A stretch of 64,000 bases of DNA from Clostridium sp. AM58-1XD (GCF_003464085.1 NZ_QSDR01000016.1:1-64000); one strand, 5' to 3'; positions 36,001 through 43,663 are shown, counted from the stretch's first letter. Notes: generated from the letters alone by a model not told the origin. Numbers and translations: made by a program.

Positions 36001-36195
36001 AACCTTAATCTCCTTTTTTTTGATGTTTGTAATATATCGTATGTCCATGTGTCCAAAAGTGTGCAGCGCGTGTCCTTTCTGCTCTTCATGACGAGATATT
36101 TATGAATGAAAGTATAAAAAACCTTTCACAGCCCCTCTTTCTTTTCCATAGACTATTATTAGAAATTCTTCCGAGCTGGAAAGGAGTATTCACCT

Positions 36196-36753
36196 ATGGA
36201 TTCTTATACAAATTCCCGGCGTTCTGAATATGGACGTTCTCAAATGTTCAGAAACGCCTCCTCTGGGATGACCGTCGGCGTACAGTCATGTTGCTGTACA
36301 CAGCCGAATATGCAGCCAGGACCACGGTCAAATATGCAGACCTGTCCTTCGTCAAATGTACAGACCGGGCCGCAGCCAAATATGCGTACCATTCCACAGA
36401 CAAACATGCAGACTGCCCCGCAGACGAATATGCAAACCACCCCGCAAACGAATATGCAGGCAGCCCCTCAAATGGATATGCAAGACAGAGGGCAGGCAGA
36501 TATGCGCATGCCGATGCAGTCTTCCATGCCCACTCCTTCTGCGCAGGCTGGGGCTTACGCTCCTTCAGGTAATATCAATTGTCCCGGATCTTCCATTGGA
36601 CCGATCGAAAGTTATACTGAAATTTATCCTGTCGGTATGGGTTATGTTCCAATGCAGCAGTGGCGTCAGACCTACAATCTGGAACAGGGCTTTTCCCGCG
36701 GAACCATCTTTCCGGAACTGGATCTGCCGTTTATTATGGGGAGGTGTCAATAA
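36196..36753 (+). CDS. cotJA: CotJA spore coat-associated protein with repeat extension
   Basis: The C-terminal 50 residues are the CotJA domain (YVPMQQWRQTYNLEQGFSRG, TIFPELDLPFI). Ahead of them lies a long extension absent from the short Bacillus CotJA: about nine tandem NMQTxPQ-type units (residues 35-105), rich in Met, Gln, Thr and Pro. The ATG follows GGAAAGGAG. In Bacillus the cotJ operon is expressed in the mother cell from sigma-E. The stop overlaps the cotJB start by one base (TAATG). Confidence 0.85.
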   Translation: MDSYTNSRRSEYGRSQMFRNASSGMTVGVQSCCCTQPNMQPGPRSNMQTCPSSNVQTGPQPNMRTIPQTNMQTAPQTNMQTTPQTNMQAAPQMDMQDRGQADMRMPMQSSMPTPSAQAGAYAPSGNINCPGSSIGPIESYTEIYPVGMGYVPMQQWRQTYNLEQGFSRGTIFPELDLPFIMGRCQ

Positions 36754-37040
36754 TGGAAAATACTGTCTTCAGCACATCGAATCAGGAATCTACTTCACAG
36801 CAGATTATGCAGGTGATTAACCAGGCCAGTTTTGCTCTTGATGACGTTCTTCTCTATCTGGATACCCATCCATGTGACCAGGCTGCTCTGACTTACTATC
36901 AATACGTTAAGGATTTAAGAAAACAGGCGATGGATGCCTACACTTCTCAATATGGTCCTCTTATGAAAGATCAGGTAAAGCCAGGAAGTTATTGGAATTG
37001 GGTAACAGAAAAATGGCCTTGGGAAGGGGGAATTAATTAA
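36753..37040 (+). CDS. cotJB: CotJB spore coat protein
   Basis: A 95-aa small helical coat protein with the typical segments INQASFALDDVLLYLDTHP, YYQYVKDLRKQAMD and the C-terminal WNWVTEKWPWEGG. CotJB assembles with CotJC into the inner coat. It overlaps both neighbours by one base (TAATG on each side), so cotJA, cotJB and cotJC were clearly one coupled operon. A GAGGTG site precedes its ATG inside cotJA. Confidence 0.9.
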   Translation: MENTVFSTSNQESTSQQIMQVINQASFALDDVLLYLDTHPCDQAALTYYQYVKDLRKQAMDAYTSQYGPLMKDQVKPGSYWNWVTEKWPWEGGIN

Positions 37041-37153
37041 TGTGGGTATATGAAAAACGATTGCAGTATCCTGTCAATATCAAAACGCCGAATCCAAAAA
37101 TGGCTCAGTTCATTATGAGTCAGTATGGCGGCCCAGAATGTAAAAACAGATAA
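37040..37153 (+). pseudogene. cotJC: CotJC, 5' portion, interrupted by an intervening element
   Basis: Begins MWVYEKRLQYPVNIKTPNPK and continues to FIMSQYGG, exactly as CotJC (Mn-catalase-like coat protein) does. Then it runs into element DNA and stops after PECKNR. The missing part, PDGEIGASMRYLSQRYAMP and onward, is found 3.6 kb downstream. In-frame joining at the shared TGGCGG gives a 209-aa CotJC. The frame relation is correct: GGC is codon 30 here and is in phase with the ORF at 40764-41307. I call it interrupted rather than dead, because excision would restore it. Confidence 0.9.
37121..37153 (+). other. attL of the cotJC element
   Basis: The cotJC half CAGTATGGC is joined at GG (37130-37131) to the element half CCCAGAATGTA and the arm AAACAGATAA (37144-37153). 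A second copy of AAACAGATAAAG follows directly and may be an extra recombinase site. Confidence 0.8.
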
Positions 37154-37287
37154 AGGAAAACAGATAAAGATGGAACGGAACCATGTACAGCCGGCTGCCG
37201 CTCCTGGACATGTTCAAATATGATACAAAAAAGCGGCGGAAGGTTTCTTCTCCTCACCGCCGATTCTCACATGTTAATTATGTACTG

Positions 37288-37716
37288 TTATTCTGTCTTT
37301 ACGATCTCCTCTGTCCGACCGTTCCGAATTTTAATTACATATCCGCCGGCACTGTAAACGAGCACGTTTACCTTTGGTACCTTTCGGTTCACAGACATAC
37401 TTATGATCTTGGCCTCTTTCGGGCAGATATCTCTCAGCGAATCATACAGGCCGTTTCGCTCATCCCCCAGCGGATATGCCATCATCGCTTCATAAGGTAC
37501 AATATTATCTATGGTTCCCTCCAATACTGCCTCATACAAATACTGTTCCACAGTCTGATATACGGCCAGCGCCTCACTCTCGTGTATATTCTCTGCATTC
37601 AGGCGATATACGGCCTGTGTCACAGCGATACCGCTTCCTATCGTCAGGGCCGCCGCCGTAACAGCCAGCACGATCACTGTATCTATGAGTGCCATTCCCG
37701 AATTTTTTAACCGCAT
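37288..37716 (-). CDS. Prepilin-like protein inside the cotJC element
   Basis: A 142-aa protein that starts MRLKNSG and continues MALIDTVIVLAVTAAALTIG, a class III-like signal in which Asp replaces the usual Glu at position 5. The rest is a small soluble head with no recognised family. The ATG at 37714-37716 follows GGGAGGATGGGAA. It is the only non-mobility cargo gene I can see in the element. It is read leftward, opposite to cotJ, and its relation to the prepilin at 29300-30124 is limited to the N-terminal signal type. Confidence 0.6.
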   Translation of the reverse strand: MRLKNSGMALIDTVIVLAVTAAALTIGSGIAVTQAVYRLNAENIHESEALAVYQTVEQYLYEAVLEGTIDNIVPYEAMMAYPLGDERNGLYDSLRDICPKEAKIISMSVNRKVPKVNVLVYSAGGYVIKIRNGRTEEIVKTE

Positions 37717-37808
37717 TTCCCATCCTCCCATCATACCTCTGGAAAAATTGTAACACGGTTAGCTACGTCTGAATGATGGTAATTATTTCCAGCTATGTCC
37801 ATCTGGTT

Positions 37809-38021
37809 TTATATCATGCTCCGGCTGTATACGGTGCCGTCTGCTGAATTTCGTTTATGAATGTAATTATATTCTATCATTATCCGGTATTCGGGACAAA
37901 TGATGTTCGCCGCAAGTTGCGACAGTTGTTGACATCTTACGTCCCTGCGGCCTTTATCCGCATCTCCTTCCTGGAAAGTAATAAAAAGACCCAGAATTAT
38001 TTCCAGGCCTCCTTCTAACAT
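37809..38021 (-). CDS. Small hypothetical ORF in the cotJC element
   Basis: A possible 70-codon ORF whose ATG overlaps the stop of the 64-aa ORF (TAATG). The product has a hydrophobic start (LEIILGLFITF) and no recognised motif. It has no independent ribosome binding site, so translation would depend on coupling. It may be spurious. Confidence 0.3.
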   Translation of the reverse strand: MLEGGLEIILGLFITFQEGDADKGRRDVRCQQLSQLAANIICPEYRIMIEYNYIHKRNSADGTVYSRSMI

Positions 38022-38215
38022 TACATTCTAATTAACATTTTTCGAAATAACGGCATTTTCCATCCGTCAATCATGCGTTCTTCTGTATCCGGCAGCTCCA
38101 TTACCCGCTCCTGCAATAGGATCTCAGTCTTCCTTTTACGCTCCCCGGTTAATTCCTCCATTAAAAATGTCTCACCGGATATCTCGATATAATTTACAAT
38201 TGTCGGTTCAGCCAT
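38021..38215 (-). CDS. 64-aa protein, candidate recombination directionality factor
   Basis: A small charged protein (MAEPTIVNYIEISGETFLME at the start, basic and hydrophobic at the end), divergent from the recombinase and about 140 bp from it. It is preceded by GAGAGGA. I do not recognise the family. Small proteins next to serine recombinases often switch integration to excision, as SprB does for SPbeta. Position and size are the only support for that role here. Confidence 0.45.
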   Translation of the reverse strand: MAEPTIVNYIEISGETFLMEELTGERKRKTEILLQERVMELPDTEERMIDGWKMPLFRKMLIRM

Positions 38216-38310
38216 GTGATCATTCCTCTCTGGTTCATCTTATGTATTTCGGTTTGTACCACTTGCCAAAATTGTTTTTTCACTTTTGCCCGGCCCATAC
38301 TAAGCGTATT

Positions 38311-38334
38311 TATTTTTTTCTCAGGTCATACACT
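38311..38334 (+). promoter_or_regulatory. Candidate sigma-E-like promoter before the element recombinase
   Basis: CATACACT at 38327-38334 equals the sigma-E -10 consensus (CATACAMT). A weak -35-like GTATTTAT lies about 14 bp upstream. The start site would fall very close to the ribosome binding site, leaving almost no leader, so this is tentative. Confidence 0.35.
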
Positions 38335-38352
38335 GTCACAGGAGATGATTTC

Positions 38353-39819
38353 ATGAAACCTGTGCTGCCCGCGCTCAACATCGGCGCTGCCTACGTCCGT
38401 GTCAGTACCGACGACCAGACGGAGCTTTCCCCAGACGCCCAGCTGCGCGTCATCCTGGACGCAGCCAAAGACGACGGCTTTGTCATTCCAAAAGAATATA
38501 TCTTCATGGAGAAAAAGGGCATTTCCGGAAGGAAAGCTGACAACCGGCCGGAATTCCAGAAAATGATCTCCCTGGCCAAGTCCCAGTCACCCGCTCCATT
38601 CAAACGGCTGTATCTCTGGAAATTTTCCCGTTTTGCCAGAAACCAGGATGAAAGCACCTTTTATAAAGGTGTGCTGCGCAAAAAATGCGGAGTGGAAATT
38701 AAAAGCGTATCTGAACCGATCGCAGAAGGAATGTTCGGCCGACTGATTGAAACGATCATCGAATGGTTTGACGAATACTACTCGATCAACTTATCCGGAG
38801 AAGTATTACGTGGTATGAAGGAGAAGGCAATCCGTCACGGATATCAGATTCCTCCATGTCTCGGATATGATGCTTTAGGCGGCGGAAAGCCTTATATAAT
38901 TAATGAAAGAGAATATGCCGTTGCTGAATTCATCCATACCTACTATCATGACGGCCATGATCTCTCTTCCGTCGCCAGGGAATGCAACCTCAGAGGCTAC
39001 CGCACAAAACGGGGCAATCTGTTTGAACGCAGGACCATTGACCGGATGCTGAGGAATAAATTCTATATTGGCATTGTGGAATGGAACGGCATGGAATTTC
39101 AGGGTACTCATGAAGTCCGAAATCCTATTTTAAGCGTATTTAAAGAAAACCAGCTCCGCCTGGAGCAGGAATACCGTCCCCTAAAACGGCGGGAGGTATC
39201 CTCCTGCCGTCACTGGCTTTCCGGACTCCTAGTCTGTGGTACATGCGGAGCCAGCCTGGCAGTTAATACGGCCGGTGGTAAGGCAAAACGGTCGGACTTT
39301 TTTCAGTGCTGGAGATATGCAAAGGGATTCCATACCGGTTCCTGCAGCATATCTGTATCAAAAGCTGAATCAATTGTTCTGATGTCTTTAAAACAGGTAC
39401 TGGATACCGGCAGGATCGAATTTGAATATATAAAAAAGACGGCTGAAAAACAAAATGACGAAATATCGTCTGTAGAACATGCGCTGAACCGCCTTGCTCT
39501 AAAAGAACTTCGGATCAGAGATTCATATGAAAACGGCATCGACACGCTCGAAGAATACAGCCAGAGCAAAGAACGGCTGAAAGCAGAAAAAGAATGCTTA
39601 ACCGAGCGGTTGAAGGAACTGGAAGCAAACAAGAAGTCAGGAACTGCTTCTATCTCTGTTCAGAAAGAAACCATCATGATAAATATACGGTCTGCTTATG
39701 AACTGATTGCTGATCCTGATGTGAGCTATGAAGTAAAAGGAACTGCTCTGCGAAGAATTATCCGTAAAATTGTATACGTCCGGCCGGAAAACCGATTTGA
39801 ATTTTACTATTACGTCTAA
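38353..39819 (+). CDS. Large serine recombinase of the cotJC element
   Basis: A 488-aa integrase/excisionase. The resolvase domain (residues 10-150) has the nucleophile in AAYVRVSTDDQ and LWKFSRFARNQDES. It is followed by a recombinase domain (about 175-275), a zinc ribbon with CGTCG ... CW (about 290-330) and a long coiled coil (about 360-430, rich in Glu/Lys/Leu). All domains of a working large serine integrase are present and uninterrupted. The ATG at 38353 follows AGGAGATGATTTC. It lies within the element it should mobilise and is distinct from the recombinase at 2957-4207. Confidence 0.92.
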   Translation: MKPVLPALNIGAAYVRVSTDDQTELSPDAQLRVILDAAKDDGFVIPKEYIFMEKKGISGRKADNRPEFQKMISLAKSQSPAPFKRLYLWKFSRFARNQDESTFYKGVLRKKCGVEIKSVSEPIAEGMFGRLIETIIEWFDEYYSINLSGEVLRGMKEKAIRHGYQIPPCLGYDALGGGKPYIINEREYAVAEFIHTYYHDGHDLSSVARECNLRGYRTKRGNLFERRTIDRMLRNKFYIGIVEWNGMEFQGTHEVRNPILSVFKENQLRLEQEYRPLKRREVSSCRHWLSGLLVCGTCGASLAVNTAGGKAKRSDFFQCWRYAKGFHTGSCSISVSKAESIVLMSLKQVLDTGRIEFEYIKKTAEKQNDEISSVEHALNRLALKELRIRDSYENGIDTLEEYSQSKERLKAEKECLTERLKELEANKKSGTASISVQKETIMINIRSAYELIADPDVSYEVKGTALRRIIRKIVYVRPENRFEFYYYV

Positions 39820-39937
39820 ACCGTCTGGTTCCAGGCATGGATCCGGACGGCAGCTGATTGTTCGGAGTTGTTGACACATTACGGCCGTATCCGTTCCTGA
39901 ATTGTTTTATGGTCCAGCAGGGAATTTCGCGTTTGCT

Positions 39938-40486
39938 TTATGGTTTTGTACCCGTAATGCGGCAGACGAGAAGTGCCATCTGGCGGGTGTCAATGGAAGG
40001 CTGTTCCTCCCTCAGCCATTGCTCCAGCATGGCGACCATACCGCTGATAACAAAGGTTGCCGCATATTTCTGCTCCTCCTGAGATTCCGCTTTATTTCGA
40101 GCATAATGGAAATATGAATCCCTTTGCAGGTATTCTCTGCACTTTCTCTGAAGCACACAGCTTTTTCCATTTTGAATTATCAGCCCCAGAATCTCCTTAT
40201 ATTCCCCGAAGAACGCAAAGAACAGCTTTGCGGCATCACAGAGGCTGCCGATCGTTTGCTGACTGTAATGCTCAATAAATTTCTCAAAAATTGTATCCAG
40301 ATAGAATTCCAGAACTTCTTCTTTGGAATCGAAAATCTGATAAAAGGTCTGGCGGGACAGGCCTGTTGAATCCATAATCATCTTAATGGATATCTGTTCC
40401 AGTGAAGTATGTGATAACAGCGATAAAAAGGCTTTGACGATCTCATCTCTTGACCTCAAAGCTGACGGATTGCTTCCCCGATACAT
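39938..40486 (-). CDS. TetR-family transcriptional regulator in the cotJC element
   Basis: A 182-aa TetR protein. The N-terminal helix-turn-helix spans about residues 15-60 (SLEQISIKMIMDSTGLSRQ, FYQIFDSKEEVLEFYLD), and a helical ligand-binding domain follows. The start is taken at the ATG 40484-40486 (MYRGSNPSALRS) behind GGAGG at ideal spacing, rather than an upstream in-frame start. It reads toward the recombinase and could repress element genes in vegetative cells; no target is proven. A TGACA ... TGTCA dyad in the upstream region (about 40555-40608) could be its operator. Confidence 0.8.
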   Translation of the reverse strand: MYRGSNPSALRSRDEIVKAFLSLLSHTSLEQISIKMIMDSTGLSRQTFYQIFDSKEEVLEFYLDTIFEKFIEHYSQQTIGSLCDAAKLFFAFFGEYKEILGLIIQNGKSCVLQRKCREYLQRDSYFHYARNKAESQEEQKYAATFVISGMVAMLEQWLREEQPSIDTRQMALLVCRITGTKP

Positions 40487-40745
40487 AAAACCTCCTTTTG
40501 TATAACCGAAGATCATACACGATATCAAATATGTCAAATTTAAGTCCAGTTCATTGACAACCACCTATTTCCTGTTTATACCATAGCATAAATACATACA
40601 CCTGTCAAAAATAATACATGTGTCTTTTCTGTCTGCTTTGATGATTTTAAATGAGAACGACTCTTTAAAAGCGCTTCGCGTAACACCTCTGCCGTTTCTT
40701 TCTAAAACATTTATTTCGGAAAAAACATATGAATACACACCGCTG

Positions 40746-40770
40746 TTATCTGTTTCTGCACTCTGGCGGA
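40746..40770 (+). other. attR of the cotJC element
   Basis: The element arm TTATCTGTTT (40746-40755), eight bases and TGGC are joined at GG (40768-40769) to the cotJC half ACCGGACGG. The arm is the exact complement of AAACAGATAA in attL. Confidence 0.8.
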
Positions 40771-41307
40771 CCGGACGGAGAAATCGGTGCTTCTATGCGC
40801 TACCTTTCTCAGCGATATGCAATGCCATTTAAAGAATGCAAAGCACTGCTAACCGATATCGGAACAGAAGAACTTGCCCATATGGAGATCGTGGCTGCAA
40901 TTATTCATCAGCTGACACGGAATCTTACACCTGAGCAAATCGAAGAATCTGGTTTTGGGCCGTATTACATTGATCACACCACAGGGATCTGGCCTCAGGC
41001 AGCAGGCGGTATTCCATTTAACGCCTGTGAATTCCAGTCCAAAGGCGACACGATTACCGATCTATACGAGGATATGGCCGCTGAGCAGAAGGCCCGCTCT
41101 ACCTATGACAATATTCTCCGCCTCGTGAAAGATCCAGACGTCTGTGATCCGATCCGCTATTTAAGGGAGAGGGAAATCGTCCATTTCCAGCGTTTTGGTG
41201 AAGCCATGCGCATTACTCAGGATAAACTGGATTCTAAGAATTTCTATGCTTACAACCCTGCATTTGATAAACGTGCAAAGAATTCGTCCGGAACGGGCTG
41301 CCGTTAA
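40764..41307 (+). pseudogene. cotJC: CotJC, 3' portion, interrupted by an intervening element
   Basis: The remaining 180 codons of CotJC: GPDGEIGASMRYLSQRYAMP, LTDIGTEELAHMEIVAAIIH (Mn-catalase ligand Glu and His residues), ATDLYEDMAAEQKAR-type helices and a C-terminal Gly/Cys tail. It has no ribosome binding site; the upstream Met at 40729 lies in element DNA. CotJC is a di-manganese catalase-like inner coat protein. A terminator-like hairpin follows at 41356-41402. Confidence 0.9.
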
Positions 41308-41355
41308 TCCGTAGCCTCAACTCCCGGTTTAAACTTTAAACGACGTGAGTAAAAC

Positions 41356-41402
41356 CATGAGAGCCGCTTCCTGCTGTATACCTGCTGGAAACGGCTCCCA
41401 TG
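41356..41402 (+). terminator. Terminator-like hairpin after cotJC
   Basis: CATGAGAGCCGCTTCC pairs with GGAAACGGCTCCCATG, with small bulges, and is followed by CCTTTTATC. It would end the restored cotJABC transcript. Confidence 0.6.
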
Positions 41403-41512
41403 CCTTTTATCAATTCATTTTCTTTTTAGTCACAAGCCCTGCAAGAATATCATTCATTTCCCTGCCGCTGTCTGCCTTTGCCATCACGGGCTGCTCCTTT
41501 CCTTCAACCACC

Positions 41513-42176
41513 CTACGGTTCTTCATCAACTTTTCCCGGCAACTGGGTAAACTTCAACACATATGTTACATAAAAGAACCTCAGCTCGACCCGGTGAATG
41601 CGCCCGTCTATCCTAACGAGAGCCGGTACTGCTTTTTCCACAAACTCCAGTTCTTTGTGATTTTTCCTGCAGTATTCTTCAATCTCATTATAAAATTCAT
41701 CGGCATTTTCCGGTTTCCGGTTAAGGGTCTCAATCAGAACCCGCTCCCCATATACTTTTCCTCCGTTCAGCTCCCTGGCAACTCGTCTCAGATAAAAAAA
41801 AATCTCCGAGCCATATCACGAGCAGCACTGCAAGGTTCACATTTATGATCGGCCTTATTTCATAAGGAATCAGCTGCTCCGCGAAGACTAACATGAATAC
41901 CAGTATAATCCAGTACATAAGTGCAGGCCTCTTTAACCAGATATTCTCCTTTCCGGGCATCGTATAGAGCCATTGAATCAGAATTCCGGCAAACACATAC
42001 CCGGTTATAATCATAGGAAGAATTGAAAAATACGATTCTGCCAAATCCATCTGGCCTGCGATGCTGATCCACAATACGGACGATGTCCAGAGTACCAGGC
42101 CCAGGAAACTTCCCTTCCAGAGAACTTCCGTATATCTTTTCTCATCCCATTTCCTTCTGCTTATTATATGTCTCAT
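41513..42176 (-). pseudogene. Four-helix membrane protein paired with LytTR regulator, one-base frameshift
   Basis: The N-terminal 125 residues hold four membrane helices, the layout of DUF3021-type partners of LytTR regulators. The frame then breaks at a run of nine A (41794-41802). With eight, the protein continues GDFFYLRRVARELNGGKVYG and runs on through ENADEFYNEIEEYCRKN and VEKAVPALVRIDGRIHRVEL to a stop at 41513, giving 220 aa. The extra 95-residue soluble tail clearly reads as protein and has no start of its own, which supports a homopolymer error. The gene overlaps the LytTR gene by four bases (ATGA). Confidence 0.7.
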
Positions 42177-42631
42177 CGTTTCATCTCCTCTCTCAGCCGT
42201 TCCTTCAGCCCTGACAGATACCGCCTGGATATATAAACCTTTTCTCCGTTATCACACATGGCTTCCATCAGACCGTTCAGCAGCGGTTTATATGCTGCGA
42301 TTCTTTCCAGATTTACAATAACAGATCTGGATATTCTGGTAAAATTTCCTGGCAGAACGCATTCCAGTTCGTATAGTCTGGCCCTCGATGTATAGCATTC
42401 TTTTTCCAGATGAATTACAAGAGTGTCTTCCCCTGATGTCTCAATAAAACGAATCTGATCGCTTGCAATCTGATATACTGCGCCGTTTTTTTCACCCGCT
42501 ATTGCAACCAGACGGTATCGCTCGTCTTCTATATACTGCTTTAAGTTTTTTACAGAACTGTCTATTTCATGGACATAGAGCTTTCCATGTTCATCCAGCT
42601 CTCTTTCGATCTGGACCACTTCCACTTTCAT
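42173..42631 (-). CDS. LytTR-domain DNA-binding protein
   Basis: A 152-aa protein with a LytTR DNA-binding domain at about residues 50-148 (YQIASDQIRFIETSGEDTLV, FTRISRSVIVNLERI, VYISRRYLSGLKERL). It lacks a receiver domain. Such small LytTR proteins encoded with a membrane partner are known as inhibitor/regulator pairs, with the membrane protein restraining the regulator. Translational coupling with the downstream membrane protein supports this pairing. What it controls is unknown; autoregulation is likely. Confidence 0.82.
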   Translation of the reverse strand: MKVEVVQIERELDEHGKLYVHEIDSSVKNLKQYIEDERYRLVAIAGEKNGAVYQIASDQIRFIETSGEDTLVIHLEKECYTSRARLYELECVLPGNFTRISRSVIVNLERIAAYKPLLNGLMEAMCDNGEKVYISRRYLSGLKERLREEMKR

Positions 42632-42831
42632 ACCGTTTCCTCATTTCCATTTGTTTTGAATGATTCCTTCTTTTCACAATCAGTATATAATGTTCCCGAA
42701 ATTATTACCATACCTTTTTGCCAAGCGGCATTTTATGGCAGGTAAGCGGTATAATTCGCATTTTCATACACCAAAAAGGAGCAGATACGACTGATTCTTA
42801 CTGCCGTTCTGCCCCTTATTATTTCATTCTT

Positions 42832-43308
42832 TTATGAACAATACTCTTTCTGAAGTCCCGCAATAACCAGCCTGTTACCCTGAGCGGAACGAGAGTCCTT
42901 TCCTTCTTTCCCCAGTTTATCATAAAAATACTTTATAATATCTTTTCTCCGTATAATTCCGATAAAATTCTTCTGATCATCCACTACCGGAATAAAGTTC
43001 TGTTCCAACGCACGATCTACCATATCTTCCATCTTGGCATCTGCCCGTACCGGTCTGTAATCGATTCGGCGTGGGATCACTGTAACGGGAACTCCCTCTG
43101 CCTCCTTGAGATTCAGATTAAACTTATTCTTAATTCCCCACAGCATATCTCCCTCTGTGATGGTACCTATGTATCGTCCCGAGCGGTTAATCACCGGAAC
43201 AGAAGAATATTTGTGATATTCCATCTTCTCCAGTGCCTGACGAAGCGTTTCGTCTTCATAAATATAAGCCACCTCACTTTTTGGTGTGAGAAAAAATAAA
43301 ATATTCAT
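42832..43308 (-). CDS. Tandem CBS-domain protein
   Basis: A 158-aa stand-alone CBS pair. CBS1 has YEDETLRQALEKMEYHKYSS and VINRSGRYIGTITEGDML; CBS2 has MVDRALEQNFIPVVDDQKNF and GIIRRKDIIKYF. Such modules bind adenine nucleotides and act as energy or redox sensors. No effector domain is fused and no partner is obvious. The ATG at 43306-43308 follows AGGAGGGG and is preferred over a TTG one codon earlier. The 350 bp upstream are AT-rich and hold no gene. Confidence 0.78.
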   Translation of the reverse strand: MNILFFLTPKSEVAYIYEDETLRQALEKMEYHKYSSVPVINRSGRYIGTITEGDMLWGIKNKFNLNLKEAEGVPVTVIPRRIDYRPVRADAKMEDMVDRALEQNFIPVVDDQKNFIGIIRRKDIIKYFYDKLGKEGKDSRSAQGNRLVIAGLQKEYCS

Positions 43309-43620
43309 CAAGCCCCTCCTATGAATCCTTTTTCATGTTGTTATCAGTATAACACGTTCTTATGAAACTCTTGTGAACGAATTATAATTTTTTTATAACT
43401 TTTTTTACATTTTTCTCCAGTATTACATAAGAATAGCAGTCTTTATTCTTAACAACTTTTTATTTACCGACATTCGTTTCATGGCAACGAGGGGGCGTAA
43501 AAAGAATACAAAAACAGCACAGCAGATTTGTTTTTTGAAGCTCCCTCGCCTTCGTACCATTGAACTTAATCTCATAAGCCCGGATCTCTTTATTCAATCA
43601 AATTGACCGGCTGATCAGGC

Positions 43621-43662
43621 CAAAAGAAACAGTTCCGCGCCCCAAAAAGCGCGGAACTGTTT
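43621..43662 (-). terminator. Terminator of spoIIQ-like gene
   Basis: A 14-bp perfect stem (AAACAGTTCCGCGC / GCGCGGAACTGTTT) immediately past the stop codon, followed on the minus strand by CTTTTG. Confidence 0.85.
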
Positions 43663-43663
43663 G

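Larger units (their letters stand above)
37126..40763. mobile_element. 3,638-bp cotJC-intervening element
   Basis: DNA inserted precisely within cotJC between two TGGCGG cores. It carries a prepilin-like gene, one or two small ORFs, a large serine recombinase and a TetR regulator. Joining the ends reconstitutes intact cotJC on the chromosome and, on the circle, an attP with 10-bp inverted arms centred on GG. The arrangement is that of skin-like elements, which serine recombinases remove from sporulation genes in the mother cell. Developmental excision here is inferred, not shown. Confidence 0.85.

Noticed and set aside
35661..36091. Overlapping frames rich in Gln/Ala/Leu/Pro within the cysteine repeat gene
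   Set aside because: They arise from the short DNA repeats read in other frames. Only the minus-strand frame with Cys-Gly units has a ribosome binding site and an ordered C-terminal tail.
37183..37710. A 175-codon plus-strand frame at the left end of the cotJC element
   Set aside because: It is antisense to the prepilin-like gene, which has a better start signal and a recognisable N-terminal signal.
40729..40763. ATG at 40729 as the true start of a separate catalase-like protein
   Set aside because: The first 12 codons (MNTHRCYLFLHS) are element DNA, there is no ribosome binding site, and the family N-terminus is found in the 37040 fragment.
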